A DNA stretch of 64,000 nucleotides from Chlorops oryzae (GCA_020466095.1 CM035806.1:161547879-161611878), one strand, 5' to 3'; shown: positions 47,050-58,959, counted from the first letter of the stretch. Notes: generated from the sequence alone by a model not told the origin. Numbers and translations: made by a program.

Positions 47050-47343
47050 CCCTTGACTGCACAATAATAAGTACTTATATTATATAAGCGGAAAAAGGTA
47101 TTTTCGCTATAAATAAATTTTAACTGCATGCTATATTAACCCTTTCAGACACGCTCCTAAACCGATAGCATTAAAATCTGATAAGCTCTTGCCCCCAATA
47201 AGTGACGCCGTGTCTCAAAGGGTTAATAAAAGTGGCCAAAAACGGTTTTATTTATGCTTGAAAAAGAATTATAAGTGTATATCATTTTTTGTTAGCCAAG
47301 TGCACATATCCATATACAATATGGCTTCGTATACAGTAAAGGG
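47050..47343. mobile_element. Outer TTAA element (piggyBac-type MITE), interrupted
   Basis: Left end CCCTTGACTG, right end read inverted CCCTTTACTG, each flanked by TTAA (47046-47049, 47344-47347). A second TTAA element (47140-47222) sits inside it. Without the insert and its duplication it would be about 207 bp. Confidence 0.7.
47140..47222. mobile_element. 83-bp nested TTAA element (piggyBac-type micro-MITE)
   Basis: Termini CCCTTTCAGACACG and, inverted, CCCTTTGAGACACG (13 of 14 match) with TTAA on both sides (47136-47139, 47223-47226). CCC termini plus TTAA duplication fit piggyBac-type elements. It is extremely small. Confidence 0.85.
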
Positions 47344-47347
47344 TTAA

Positions 47348-48849
47348 AACATGAATGAAGGAACTAACGATCCAAGCTGTGAGCGGGGAGTTCCTGCAAT
47401 TGATCGAACGTTGGGTGAAAGCTGCCAGCCGAAAAGAACCGCCGTGGGGGACGCTGGCGCCGCAAACGCAACGACGCAATGCCACGCAGCACTGATGCGC
47501 ATAATGGGAATTCAATGAAATTGGCTTCTTATGAGGGACAAAAGTCGATGGGGCGGGAGCATTGAAACCCATTTACACACCACTCAACCCCACACACACA
47601 CACACAGATAACTCTCCAGCAATTCTCTGTTGTTCCGTTACAACGTACTCGTATTACTGTCGGCTGCTGTTTGCTGGTGGCTGCTGCTGCTGCTGTTGCT
47701 GCTGCTGGCATCGCAGTCGCTGTTAATGGCGCATCATTGTGCCTCTTCACACAAATTAAATGCAAATTCAATTAATTTGGAGCAAACAATTTGCTTAAAT
47801 TAATTAATAGAATGCGTCCAAAGTGCTATGCTTCCGTTCAGCAAGCAGTTGCCATAGCGCGGCCATTACTGGCGCTCTTGCCGATGCCACTTGAGCACAA
47901 TTTGCAACCGATCGACAAAACGAAGCGAAGTGAAACAAAGCGACGCGGGGGCGGACCGGTGCGAGATGAGGCAAATAGAATTAAAAAAAAAAAAAAAATC
48001 ATGCGAAAACGCTCGCATGGATAGCGACAGCGGGAGTATTGAGGCGTTCTCGTCTCCGAGTGTGTGTGTGTGTGTGTAATAATGCAGTTGACTAAACGTT
48101 TAACCACAATCAGCGCTACAACAATAACAGTCAAAAGGACGACAAAGGCAATACATATGCCAACAACGACAGCAACAAAAACAACCACACAAATGAAGCA
48201 CAAATAAGATGAAAAGCATTGAATGCATGGCGAGCGAGCAAGCAGCAGCATCGGCGGACGCGTCTGAGTAATTTGCAATTCGTATTCGAATTAAGTAAAC
48301 TGTTCACTTGAAAATCAACTCGAAAATAAACACTTGATGCGAAACACACTCACGAGCACGCACGAATGCAGCCAGAGAGAGAGAGAGAGAGAGCCCACGC
48401 ACGCACAAGGGATAAGCACTCGCCTCCCAAGCATGCATTGCTCATACACATACGCACAAATTCCCTTAAATACAAATCGGAATGCAAAGCGCTCGCACAC
48501 AAACACACGCACACACCCACACACTCGGAAGGACACTCGCGTCCGTCGATTCAGGACTATAAATTCGAATTATGCACCACACTAAAGCGGTTATCGATGA
48601 TTACAAAAGAAGGACGGAGAGGGCCAGGGGGGCGGTTGGATGGGGTGTTGGCTATAGTTCTAGGGGAGGCTGGATGACCCGCGCGCACGTATTGCTTTTG
48701 AATTGCATTCATGGTTAACCGAAAATACAATGGCGAAAACGTCAAATTAAGCTGCGACACAAGCGCACACAAATGCGACGTGCACACTCTATGTATACAT
48801 ACATTGCGACACATGTACACATACATACGTGGCATGGATGTGTTTACGT
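47348..48849. other. Gene-free region
   Basis: It contains CA at 47590-47606, GCT/GTT trinucleotides at 47660-47710, poly(A) at 47983-47998, (GT)n at 48059-48077, a CAACAA stretch near 48110-48180, (GA)n at 48374-48392 and CA-rich 48496-48525. No coding signal. Confidence 0.65.
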
Positions 48850-49420
48850 CCCTGCAGTAATATGGACTGACCAAAGTGCAGGCTTCGGTCAGTCCTTTAT
48901 GTAACCAGTACTAGTCCCCTCATAATTCCACTTCTAATGTATTCAACTGACCTTTTTAACATTGGCCTGTCCTAGGAGAGGAATTAGTCCGCAAAACGGC
49001 TGATCATAGGCCCGTTTTTTTGGGTCAATTGTCGTAATTTTGTCTGGTTTTAAGATAGTCCAATGAGGAAAATAAACAACAAATTTCTTATATACACCGA
49101 GAGAAAAAGGTAGTTATATTAACTGAAAAAGCAGGTTAAAATAACCGAGTTCACCGTTAATTGTTAGCTTATGTGTAGTAGCGGTCGATTCAACAGTACA
49201 AACACAGTCAATAGGGATATAACTACCTGATGGTTGATATAACTGTCTCGCGGTTAAATCAACTGTCACCAGCGACTGGGAAAAAAAATTTTTTTTTTGC
49301 TTTGACTTTTTTTATCTTCTTTATTAATATTTTTTTTTTTTTTATTAAATTATTATATTTTTTCTTTATTTATTTGTTTCTATTTAAATCTTTTTCTCTT
49401 TCATCTCTTTAAATTTTCTC

Positions 49421-49490
49421 GCCTCGGCCGAGCCTTGAACCGCTGACTTCCACTTCGCTGGGCGAACGTCTTAACCATTATGCTAAACGA
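49421..49490 (-). other. tRNA-like segment 1 in MITE D
   Basis: The minus strand reads TTAGCATAATGGTTAAGACG (A-box-like) and GGTTCAAGGC (B-box-like) about 45 nt apart. Arms are only partly paired. Confidence 0.65.
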
Positions 49491-49734
49491 ACAAATTTAA
49501 TTTGTTGGTCAAAATGCTCACTTGAGCTTATGGTTGCTCAAGTTTTGGGGAACGTGCTTAAGGAATTGTTTCACTCCCAAAATTGTTTGCTTGAAAATGA
49601 ACCATTAAAAAAAAACTAAATAAATTAAAATCTTAAAAATTTAGGAGAAAAAATTTTGCCTTAAAAAACAACTACACTCTGAACAAAAAAAAAAAAACTG
49701 TAATTAAAAAAAAAATCAAGAAAAATTCCCGCCG

Positions 49735-49798
49735 CCAGCAGGGATAGAACCCCGAAGCTCACGACGGTCAACTCACAGCTTAAACAACTGAGCTATTG
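49735..49798 (-). other. tRNA-like segment 2 in MITE D
   Basis: The minus strand reads TAGCTCAGTTGTTTAAGC (a very good A-box) and GGGTTCTATCCC (B-box with a 3-4 bp T-stem) about 44 nt apart. It is the most tRNA-like of the set, but no intact acceptor stem was found. Confidence 0.7.
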
Positions 49799-50181
49799 AA
49801 AACTCCGGAGACAGTTGATCAGAATGCGAACTTATACGTCTAAGTGAACGAAAGCGAATTTGAACATAAAAAGTAACTATTTTTCAACTGTTGATTTGAC
49901 TTCCTTTTCCAGTCCATTTAACGGGGAATACAGTTTATTTGACCACTCTTACTTTAACTGTTCTAAGTGGTTGATTTAACAGTTCTTATTTCTCTCGGTG
50001 TACATATATTCTAAGTTGATGAAAGTGTCATTTACAGACTACCCATAAACTAACCCCTGTTTTACCGACCGCCGGCTAGCCGAATTTCATGGAGCGAACT
50101 GCCATAATTTAACCGGTGGGGTTTGGACCGGTCAAAAGCCAGTCCTTCTTAGAAAACTGACCGGCTCATTACTGCAGGGGT

Positions 50182-51657
50182 GTTTTTGTATATGCATGTG
50201 TGTGTGTGTGTGTGTGTGTGAAAAGAACATGGCCGTAATGGCATAGGTCTAAGCCACGTTTTCCGGGCTTAGTTTTGAGCCTTTATGCTTCCATGCACTT
50301 CTCCCCCGAAACCTTTTAATCGAATTTAGCCATTTTTGAGGTATACATAATGCGAATAACTGCAGCCCCAGTAGGAAAAATTTACACTAATGACCACAAC
50401 TGCAATTAATGCAATAGAAAGAGTTTTGTCATAGTCCATTTAATCCATTCCACATCCTTCCATGTGGAAGAGTCAATCTATTTGTCAAGTGGGTCATGTA
50501 CTGTTTAATCGTTTATTTCCATGATCAACAATGTTGTGCAAAACAAAAGCAACTGCAGTAAAAATTTTCTTCGCTTTTTTTCATCGAAAATTTTAAAGAA
50601 ATACATTCCGTAAGAGAAAATTTCGCGTGTTTTAATATTTTGACCCTTTGTTAACACTTCAAACCTTGTAAAAAGTTCAACAATTAAAATATTTCAGACC
50701 AAAAAAAAAATCAAGTTTATGCTAATGGTATGTTAAGTTCTTAGCTTGAGTATCAGGCGTTTTGAATTTATAGCAAAATTTCTTAAGCGGTCAGATTTGG
50801 ACCACTTTACCCATAATGTATCTATATAAAACATTTGTTTTTTTCACATTTTAGAAATACTTTAGTAAAATACTTTTAAAAAAAAATTAAAAATATAAAA
50901 AATCACAAAATTAAAATAATAAAAATATAAATAATAAATCAAAAAAATTAGAAAATAAAAATTAAATACTTATGTACTTATATAAAAACCTTCTTTTTTT
51001 TTTTGTTAGTTTTAGAAGAAAAAATTTTGTATCTTACTTAAGTATTTTTTATTTTCTTTTTTTTATATTTTAAATTTTTTATAAGTATTTTTAGTTTTTT
51101 TTTTTCTAAGTATTTTTCTATAATTATTACTTTTTTCATTTATGCACTGTATGCGTGTGATGTTCAGGTGACGTCGATTGCCAAGTGTAGAAGGGCACAC
51201 TTAATAATCGTTCCGATGTTTCGACTATTGCTGTGGCTCTTGCCAGTTATATTGCTTTTATTGCAGCGCAATTTCCCTTGAAAACTTTATATTTCATTTA
51301 TTATTCACGTGCGGCAAATTACGTTCCTGATTAATACGTGCCTCGTGTGAAGGGGTCCATCCCCATCACATCGTATCACATCACATCACATCGCGTCGCG
51401 TCGCGTCGCATCGCATATCATTCAATCCCATTCAATCCGATCCAATTCAATCCCATCCTATCATATCCTTTTCTATCGCATTCGTTCCCATGGTCAAGTG
51501 TTGATAAATTTCCTACACAGCCTCCTCTCCCGACGCTCCTCTTATGCGTAAGCACACCAAGGCTGACATTCCAAAAACGATTGGTTCTCTAGTTTTGTAG
51601 TTGTTTTGTTGCCATTTCCATTTCAGAGAGAAAAGCTCAATCAATTCCTGCAAGGCA
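50182..51657. other. Gene-free region
   Basis: It contains (TG)n at 50198-50220, poly(A) at 50701-50710, an AT-rich block at 50865-51130 whose left half is A-rich and right half T-rich, and the pentanucleotide block at 51357. No coding signal. Confidence 0.65.
51357..51480. repeat. CATCA / CGCGT pentanucleotides and CATTCAATCC decanucleotides
   Basis: Tandem CATCA, then GTCGC, then CATTCAATCC/CATCCTATC units in successive zones. Confidence 0.8.
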
Positions 51658-52204
51658 CCCAGCGGGAAATGTCCCGCGGACATCCCCGATGATGTCCTAG
51701 TGACTTCGGAGCCGGAATGCATGCTATTTCCGGTGACACTTTGTATGAAATTTACACAGGAGCTGACAGGGACTTCAGCGGTGACATTGTCATGCCAGGG
51801 TGAGCGATGGCGAAAAAAGCATTTGAGAACATCACATTGCTCTTTTTTCTCTAAATGTCAATTTAAAGAAACTAGTTTGATAACTCTCTACTTTGCCCTC
51901 TCTTTGGATATTTCGCAATTTTAAAAAAATCTATTTTTAACAATTTTTTTTCGCCTCAGCCAGGGATCGAACCCGCGATCTACGGATTCTGAGTCGAGCA
52001 CTCATCATCTACGCCACTTCATGCTAACGTTCAACTGACGCTAAAACCTTATCTAATTTCAATAGCCAATGAGATTCAAGCACATGAACAGCATCCCTCC
52101 ACGATGACATGTCCTCCAAGATGTCATGCATGACAATGTCACCTACAATGTCATCGATGACATCACTGATGACATTGTCATGCAGGAGATAATTTCCAGC
52201 TGGG
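51658..52204. mobile_element. CCCAGCGGG MITE, copy A2, with tRNA-like core
   Basis: A 547-bp copy of the element at 10085, in the same orientation. Termini CCCAGCGGGAAAT and, inverted, CCCAGCTGGAAAT, flanked by CA (51656-51657, 52205-52206). Right subterminal region contains the 14-bp palindrome TGTCATCGATGACA and repeated GACATTGTCATG. Long shared words with A1 (e.g. CCAATGAGATTCAAGCAC) show common origin. The 107-codon plus-strand frame over it is chance. Confidence 0.9.
51952..52022 (-). other. tRNA-like core of MITE A2
   Basis: The minus strand reads TGGCGTAGATGATGAGTG (A-box-like), CTCAGAA at the anticodon-loop position, and GCGGGTTCGATCCCTGG (T-arm-like with B-box), with about 44 nt between boxes. 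Conserved relative to copy A1 over the whole segment. Confidence 0.75.
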
Positions 52205-52206
52205 CA

Positions 52207-53800
52207 TATTCACACATTCACACACCACACACACACACAGCTGCATGCAAAATATTGCACGCAGTTAGCGGAAACAGAATAAATTGGAAGTATTTGGACC
52301 GCAGAAACGATTTAGAGAATTCGTTAATTGGACATGCATTGGGACGACGGCAACGGGGCTTCTCACTTAGATTACACGTCGATCGCTTGAAAAAGTCCTT
52401 AGCAATCATTCTTCTTCCTCTTCCACGTCCACGCCCACACGCCACACAAACCACAACCACATTGACAGCGACACACCCACACCTATTCACCAGGAATTCT
52501 CTTTTAAGGAGACGATTGGATTAATTACTCTCCAAAAAGCGGATCGAGAGATACGAATTTATTATGCACCACGTAAAATCACTGCCCTTTGGTCAATCCA
52601 AGAGACGACGAGAAGGACGGACAGTTAATGGGGGCGCATTGTCGCAGCGATTCTTATCGCTCAATATCTAGCATTCAATAAAGACCCAAATCCAAAAAAA
52701 AAAAAAAAAAAAGGTTTAAAAATGTTATTGTCATTTCGTGCGTTTTATTTTGACCACTAACATGGAGTCTCCACTGGCCTATAACAATATTACAATGTAG
52801 ATGCTTTTTAGGTGCCATTCACATTGTGGAGAGAGCAGAAACCGGGGTTCGTGCATTTTCTTGCCGATATCCACGGCAATGAAAAGTGTGAGCGATTCTC
52901 TGTTGTTAATTCAACCAAAGAACTTCGATTGTGTCAGTCTGCACACTGGGTTAAATATCAACGAAGAATTTGTTTTCGTTTCGTTTCGTTTCTTTTTGTT
53001 TTTTTTTTTTGTTTTTCAATTCAAATACAGCGCTTGACCAGATCTCGGCTACACACAATTAACCCATAAAGTACTCAAGCAGCAATAAAGCGAACACAGA
53101 ACAACCAACAACAAATGACAACAAACAAATGCAACAAGGAACTAACAACATCAATAAAAATCACAACACAACCGAACACGCCGCAAACATACAACACAAG
53201 AATACAATAAAACAGCAAGAACAACAAAAACATCGCCGATAAACGCCTAACGACATAACGAGTTGTGCGCGCCTGCGCAACGTGACTGAGCATTGTGGGT
53301 AATGGAAGGCTCACGCGACCGTCCGTCCGTCCGTCCATCCGTCCGTCCAATTGCATTTGCGTTGAAGTGACAATTTCTTGGTTGCGCTGCACACATTCAC
53401 GGAAGGGACAGAACCACACATTTGATAAAGTCAGCCATCGCAAACGGACCCGCAACGATCGTCTGAACAGTTAAAGATTTTTAACTGAATTGAATAGGTT
53501 ACTCGAAGAGCCTTACGCCGAGGTATGACTGTGACTCCGACATATAACACATAACATTGTTGGGTAAACTTTGTGTTCAAATAACTTTGGGCGTTGTGGT
53601 TTCTTTCAAATTGGAGGAGCTATAACAAAAATGCCCCTCGTCACCGCCGCCACAAACAAAATGCTGCAACGGCGAGGACTATTGAAAGTTTTTTTTTTTA
53701 ATTTTTATTATTACCACGTTTTCTTTTTTTAACCACTTAATGATAGGGCAATCGATATAAAAAAAAGTACGTTCAATCATTGTACAATGTACATACAATC
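52207..53800. other. Gene-free region
   Basis: It contains CA at 52210-52240, poly(A) at 52694-52712, poly(T) at 53000-53010, CAA/CAAC-rich 53095-53235, a CCGT run and T-rich 53691-53730. No coding signal. Confidence 0.65.
53319..53348. repeat. (CCGT)n tetranucleotide repeat
   Basis: Seven CCGT/CCAT units. Confidence 0.85.
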
Positions 53801-54790
53801 TTTTCTTACTTCTATCTATCTTTATCTACATTTATATTTCTCTCTTTATCCCTCATGCCATCTTTCACTCGCAATCTATCTTTCGCTAAATATAGCTCCC
53901 TTTCTGTCTCTTTCTATCTCACTCTTTATCTCGATATACTTGTATCGATCTCACTGAATTTCCCTAAATTTCCCTCAATTTCCCTCAGTTTTCCTTAATT
54001 TCTCAAAATCTCTCTCACTTTCTCTCTCTTTCTCCAAATTATTCTAAATTTTTTCAATTTTTTTCAACTTCTCTAATTTCTCTAAATTTCTTCCTCTTTA
54101 TCGATTTCTTTCTGTCTCTTATTCTCGCTCTATTTTTTTCTTTATCCCTTTATCGCTTTTCATTAATCTTTATCCTTCTTTATCTCTCCTAATCTCATTT
54201 AATCTCCCTTTATCTCTCTTTATCTCTCTTTATCTCTCTTCATCTCTCTTCATCTCTCTTCTCTCTCTCTTCTCTTCTCTCTCTTCTCTCTCTTCATCTC
54301 TCTTCATCTCTTTTCTCTCTTTCTCTCTTTCTCTCTCTTCTCTTCTTCTCTCTTTCTCTCTCTTCATCTCTCTTCATCTCTCTTCTTTCTTCATCTCTCT
54401 TCATCTCTCTTATTCTTTCTCTCTCTCTCTCTCTTCTCTTCTTCATCTCTCTTCATCTCTCTTCTCTCTCTTCATCTTCTTATCTCTCTTCATCTCTCTT
54501 CATCTCTCTTCTCTCTCTTTCTCTCTCTTTTCTCTTTTCTCTATTCTCTTTTCTCTCTTTTCTCTTTCTCTTTCTCTCTTTCTTTCTCTATCTCTCTTTC
54601 TCTCTCTTTCTCTCTGTTCTCTTCTCTTTATGTCTTTCTTGCTTTCTATCGTTCTATCGTTCTCTCGTTTTCTCTTCCTCTCGCTACGCGTTCTCTCGTT
54701 TTTACTTTTTCGCTCTTCTTATTTTTCGCTCTTCTTCTTTTTCGCTCTTCTTCTTTTTCGTTCTTCTTTTTTTCTGGTTCTCTCGCTATC
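53801..54790. repeat. ~1 kb CT-rich block (TATC, CTCTTT, TTCATCTCTC)
   Basis: A pyrimidine-dominated plus strand grading from TATC/CTATC and TTTCCCTAAA-like words (53801-54150) to TCTCTTCATC units (54190-54510), then TTTCTCTC and TCGCTCTTCTT units (54510-54760). No real frame. Confidence 0.9.
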
Positions 54791-57170
54791 TCACTCTATT
54801 GCTTTACTTTGATATACATACATACATACATTTGTACATATGTATGTACATTCTCCAATTCTACGACTATTTCGTAACACATTTGACCGAATGATTTCAA
54901 AAGAATCTCAGAGAAAGGACCATAACCTTTTCATTTTAAATAGCGTAGTTAGCGTTGATTGCTAATCCTTTTGATCGCGTTCTCGGAATTTACGTAATAA
55001 CGAATCGCGTTTTTACAATGAAAGCGAATGTGAATTCCAGCAATGTTAGCCGAATGAAAAAAAGTTTAGTACATACATATAATTTTTTTTTGGTTCAAAT
55101 TTAGTATGTACAAGGATAGAGAATACACCTTTATACATATGTATGTACGTACATGCATACGTGGACCAACGCAATTGAGTTTGAGGTTGACGGATAGCTT
55201 TAAAAGCTCTTCGACGAAAAAAAAAAAAAAAAAAAAAATTCAACGACATTAAGCACTTTGAGAAGCTGGAATTGAAGGGTTTTTTTTCTTTTCTTTCTTT
55301 CTATTTGAAAGAATTACAGCGAAAAAACCACACATGCGGCATGCTCTAGAATGAAATGATGGCACACGCAGCACACATTGGAACGCACACTTATAGAAAT
55401 TCCATTGCCTATTGCAATCGCATGACAAAGGAAAAGAATTCGAAAATTTCAATTACTCTTCGTAATAAAAATTACAAAATATAAAGAGAAAAACAAAAAA
55501 CTTATCGAACGCTGGGTGGAAGGAGGGAAAACCGCCTTCAGGAAAACAGAACAGAACAGAACACAAAGCGAAAGCGGAGCCGAAGCCGAAGTGGAAGTCG
55601 GAGCTAAAGCCAAAGTCAACCAAAGGAAAAGCCATTTTACTTGATCGATTTTCAAAAAAGGAACTCTTGCCGGCGAAACTTGGTTCGTGCGTTCGTTCGT
55701 TCGTTCGTTGTTTCGGTCGTTCGTTTCGTTTGACGGTCGGCATCCGAAGAAGGCAGTCCAACGAAAAACGTTTGAAGAGGACAAGAAGTTCGCTAAATAT
55801 TGTGGGCTGCTCCGGCGGCTTAAAGGTGCAACAAAAAAAAAAAAAAAAAAAAAACGGGTAGAGAAAAATTACAAGAAAAAGAAAGGTCACGAGTATAGCA
55901 GAAACTCCTACAACAATAACAGAACCAGCGACAACAACAAAAGTCAAAGCGAGTTGAAAAGCAATTTTAAAATCGCAAAGAAATTGCGAAATTCCATACA
56001 ATAGAGCCGCACGATATCTACCAGCCTGCCTGTCCTTTTGCCCTTTCGCCCTCCTCTGCTCGCCGGCCCATCCGCCCATCCGCCCGATTGCCTGAATTGC
56101 CCCATCCAATCTGTTTGTCTATCTGTCTGCATGTGTTCAAACTTTCATTCGTGCGTGCGAGCGTTCGTGCGTGCGTGCTCGTGGGGGGCGTCTGAGGCGT
56201 ACATTAAAATGTGTAAGCGGTAAGCGCTTAAAACCATCCATTCATCCATACAACGTTCGTTCATTCACCTGGGCTGGGATTCAATTTGTGAACTGTTGGC
56301 TGGCTCTCTTGCATCTTGCAAGGACTCCAAACGTTATGAGCTTAAACCACACACACGAAAAAAAAAAAAAATATTAAAAAAAATACCTCCTGAAAGTGCA
56401 ACGCGACTAAAAGCCAAGGCGATTGAACACCGAAGGCTATGTGCGTGTAAATATATACATGCGAGTGTGTGCGCGGCAAAGCCACAATATGTAAAGGTAA
56501 AATTTATTAAAATATAAAATTGAAAAAAAAAAAAAAAATGGCAAAAGAAATGCCGCAATGAGTAGCACACTTGCCAGTTGCAGCGGCGGTGGCAGTGGTA
56601 GTTTGTAGTCATAGTGGAAGTAGAGCTCAGCTCCAAAGGTATCAAAAAGTTCTATAGGTTTCCCACATACGGCTGCTCACTGCCTACGTACATACACAAT
56701 ATCTTTGGCCTCAGTTTGGTGCCCGGTGCCGTGCCTCCAGCCCGAACGTATGCATTCGTAAATTATGCTGCTCCATATTGTTGCCTTGAGGATTCTCGGC
56801 TTTTCTTTTTTTTTTTTTTTTTTTGCATTTCTTTGTCCTTCTTTCATGCCAGCTCCTTGGATTCCGGGAATTCAACCGCTCTGCATACCTTCCGCCAGGA
56901 GCATTCACATCATAAATTCTTAAAAATCAATCGAAAGGAGGCAATATACTCGTATGTTCGTGTACACACCTCGCTCGATCATACATCGTTGTTGGGGAAA
57001 ACTGTGCATTATGTGATGAGACCGAGAGAGAGAGGAGAGAGAGACACTATCGCCGTGATTCGATTTCGCTACAGCACTACAAAACATACACTTACATGTT
57101 CTATCTTGAGCGTATGGGCGTATTGTGCGCATCCACATACCGCACCACAAACACTCATCAAAAAAAAAAA

Positions 57171-57210
57171 AAAATAATAATAATAATAATAAAAATAAAT
57201 AAATAAAAAA
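57171..57210. repeat. (AAT)n / AAATA run
   Basis: AATAATAAT units passing into AAATAAATA. Confidence 0.8.
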
Positions 57211-57690
57211 AATTTTTTAAATCGTTCATTCATTTCTCGAGTAAGCCTTTCACAAGCTTTTGTTGGGATATCTTATCCCTTGACATTAAGCACATGTAGA
57301 ACGGCAATGTCAACTCAACTATGAACTATCAGTTGCTTCATAATTTTTGGACCATTCTGGTTGTCGCTGTCTGCACTTGAAGCTCCTCGCTTGACGCTCA
57401 ACAGCGGCAGCAGCATCATCATCATCAGCAGCCAGTCATAACGGTGATATGGCTCATATGGGCATCTATGTGTATGTGTGTTCAACCCAACGTGATGCCG
57501 CTGCATCGACTGTCGTTGCCGTTGCCGTTGCCGTGTTCTTTGATATCCTTTGACCCGTAATAAGAAATTAGAACTTATGACATGACTCTACCAACGGCAA
57601 TCCTTGCGGCGATATGAGTACCTTTGAGGCTTACCATTGCAGGGACACGACATGTCATTGCTTGAATGCTTGACGATAAATTCTGTCGAT

Positions 57691-57750
57691 GACAGCCACG
57701 ACGACAAAAACAACGAAGTATGACAACGACGACAACAACGACGACAACGC
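57691..57750. repeat. GAC/AAC trinucleotide run
   Basis: GACAACGAC units over about 60 bp. Confidence 0.75.
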
Positions 57751-58959
57751 CAAGAATTGGAATATAATCACATGAGCTAGTTGCGCTAGCTAGCTAGATG
57801 GGATGCTGCTATTCGGAGCTAGTGAACAATTTTATAGCACCGACCGACTAAACAATGGCAGCAAGGATACGTTGATGGTTCATGATGATGATGCCGACGA
57901 CGATGATATCGCGCTGCCCTCATGCGAGCCACCTACCTAGCTATGGTGTTGCGGTATAACAAAATATTTCGGATTTACACAATTTGGGCACAATAAAAAC
58001 GAATGGCCCGACCTTCTCCATACTACAATATATGCCACCTTTCTTTGACAGTTTCAGCGACAAGAACAGTGACATCCCGACTGCGAAAGCGACAGCTATG
58101 AGAGTATCATTTAGTAAGAGAATTTCTAGATACATACATAAGCCGGAGAAGCAAGCAAGCAAGCAAATCTGCGAAGGACAATAATCAAGTTTCGCATTTT
58201 CTGACAATTTCATTACCGTCGAGAGATCTTACACACGTTGTTACTGACATAACACTCTTCTACTTTTCGCCCTCAAGCCTCTCATTCTACACAACTTAAT
58301 TGGAGTACACTTTTTGAACGCGTTTTTAAATTATGAAATCTGCCTCCGAAACTGATTGCTTTAAGTGTGAGTCACTCAATTTAGGTTCTTCACCTACATA
58401 ATCCAAGGATTATGAGTGCTTTTAAAATAGAAGTCACTGAAAATAATTGCCATATAATTGTAAAAAATTTACTCATAGGTACCAAACTTAGTTAAAAACA
58501 TCAAAAGAATTCCGAAAAGGCTTACAAAAGTGACCAGTTATTCTTATACGAGTAACACCCTAGATCTTTACTTATGAGTATAATCATATTATTATTTAAA
58601 AATTATTTATCGTAATCATGAATAATTACATTTCAGCAATGGATTGAATAGGACTCTTCTCTTACTGGACTATCAATTAATTGATTACTTATGATAACAC
58701 ATAATATAATTTTAATCGTGATTTCTAGGGACTACGAAAAAAAAAACCCCCAAAGTAATCAAAAGCCGACCTGAATAAATATCAATTAAGATTAATAATT
58801 ATGATTATAATCATTACAATTTTGTTTAAATCTTTGGTTAATGTTTGGAAATGTTTGCTTTAAGTCATTAGAATCGCTAAATAATCCTAAGATAATACAG
58901 ATTAGATTATGTGAAATAATTGAAAAATTCGAAATTCTAAATTCGAAAAATTATTCTAT

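Larger units (their letters stand above)
49095..50000. mobile_element. CACCGAGAGAAA MITE, family D, nested, with two tRNA-like cores
   Basis: A 906-bp element with inverted termini CACCGAGAGAAA and TA on both sides (49093-49094, 50001-50002). Subterminal AACTG/GTTAA words recur in both halves. It carries two tRNA-like segments on the minus strand. There is no transposase. It is inserted into family C, so it is younger than that copy. Confidence 0.85.
48850..50179. mobile_element. CCCTGCAG MITE, family C, interrupted by another MITE
   Basis: Left end CCCTGCAGTAAT, right end read inverted CCCTGCAGTAAT, then partly matched GGACTGACC / GGTCAG subterminal words. GT flanks both ends (48848-48849, 50180-50181), a possible 2-bp target duplication. 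The element at 49095-50000 is inserted within it; removing it leaves about 420 bp. The termini resemble families A and B. Confidence 0.75.
54791..58959. other. Gene-free region
   Basis: It contains ACATACATACATACAT and TGTACATATGTATGTACA at 54819-54850, a similar palindromic run at 55133-55153, poly(A) at 55217-55238 and 55832-55853, (CGTT)n at 55688-55707, CGTGCG at 56148-56178, poly(A) at 56358-56371 and 56524-56538, poly(T) at 56806-56824, an AAT run, a CAT run at 57416-57429, GACAAC, CTAG words at 57777-57797 and CAAG at 58151-58167. No conserved coding sequence. Confidence 0.65.

Noticed and set aside
51601..51924. 107-codon plus-strand open frame
   Set aside because: Lies across the left part of MITE A2; the equivalent frame in copy A1 is interrupted.
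10432..52022. Functional tRNA genes
   Set aside because: A- and B-boxes are present but acceptor and anticodon stems are broken and the segments sit inside MITEs; called tRNA-like only.
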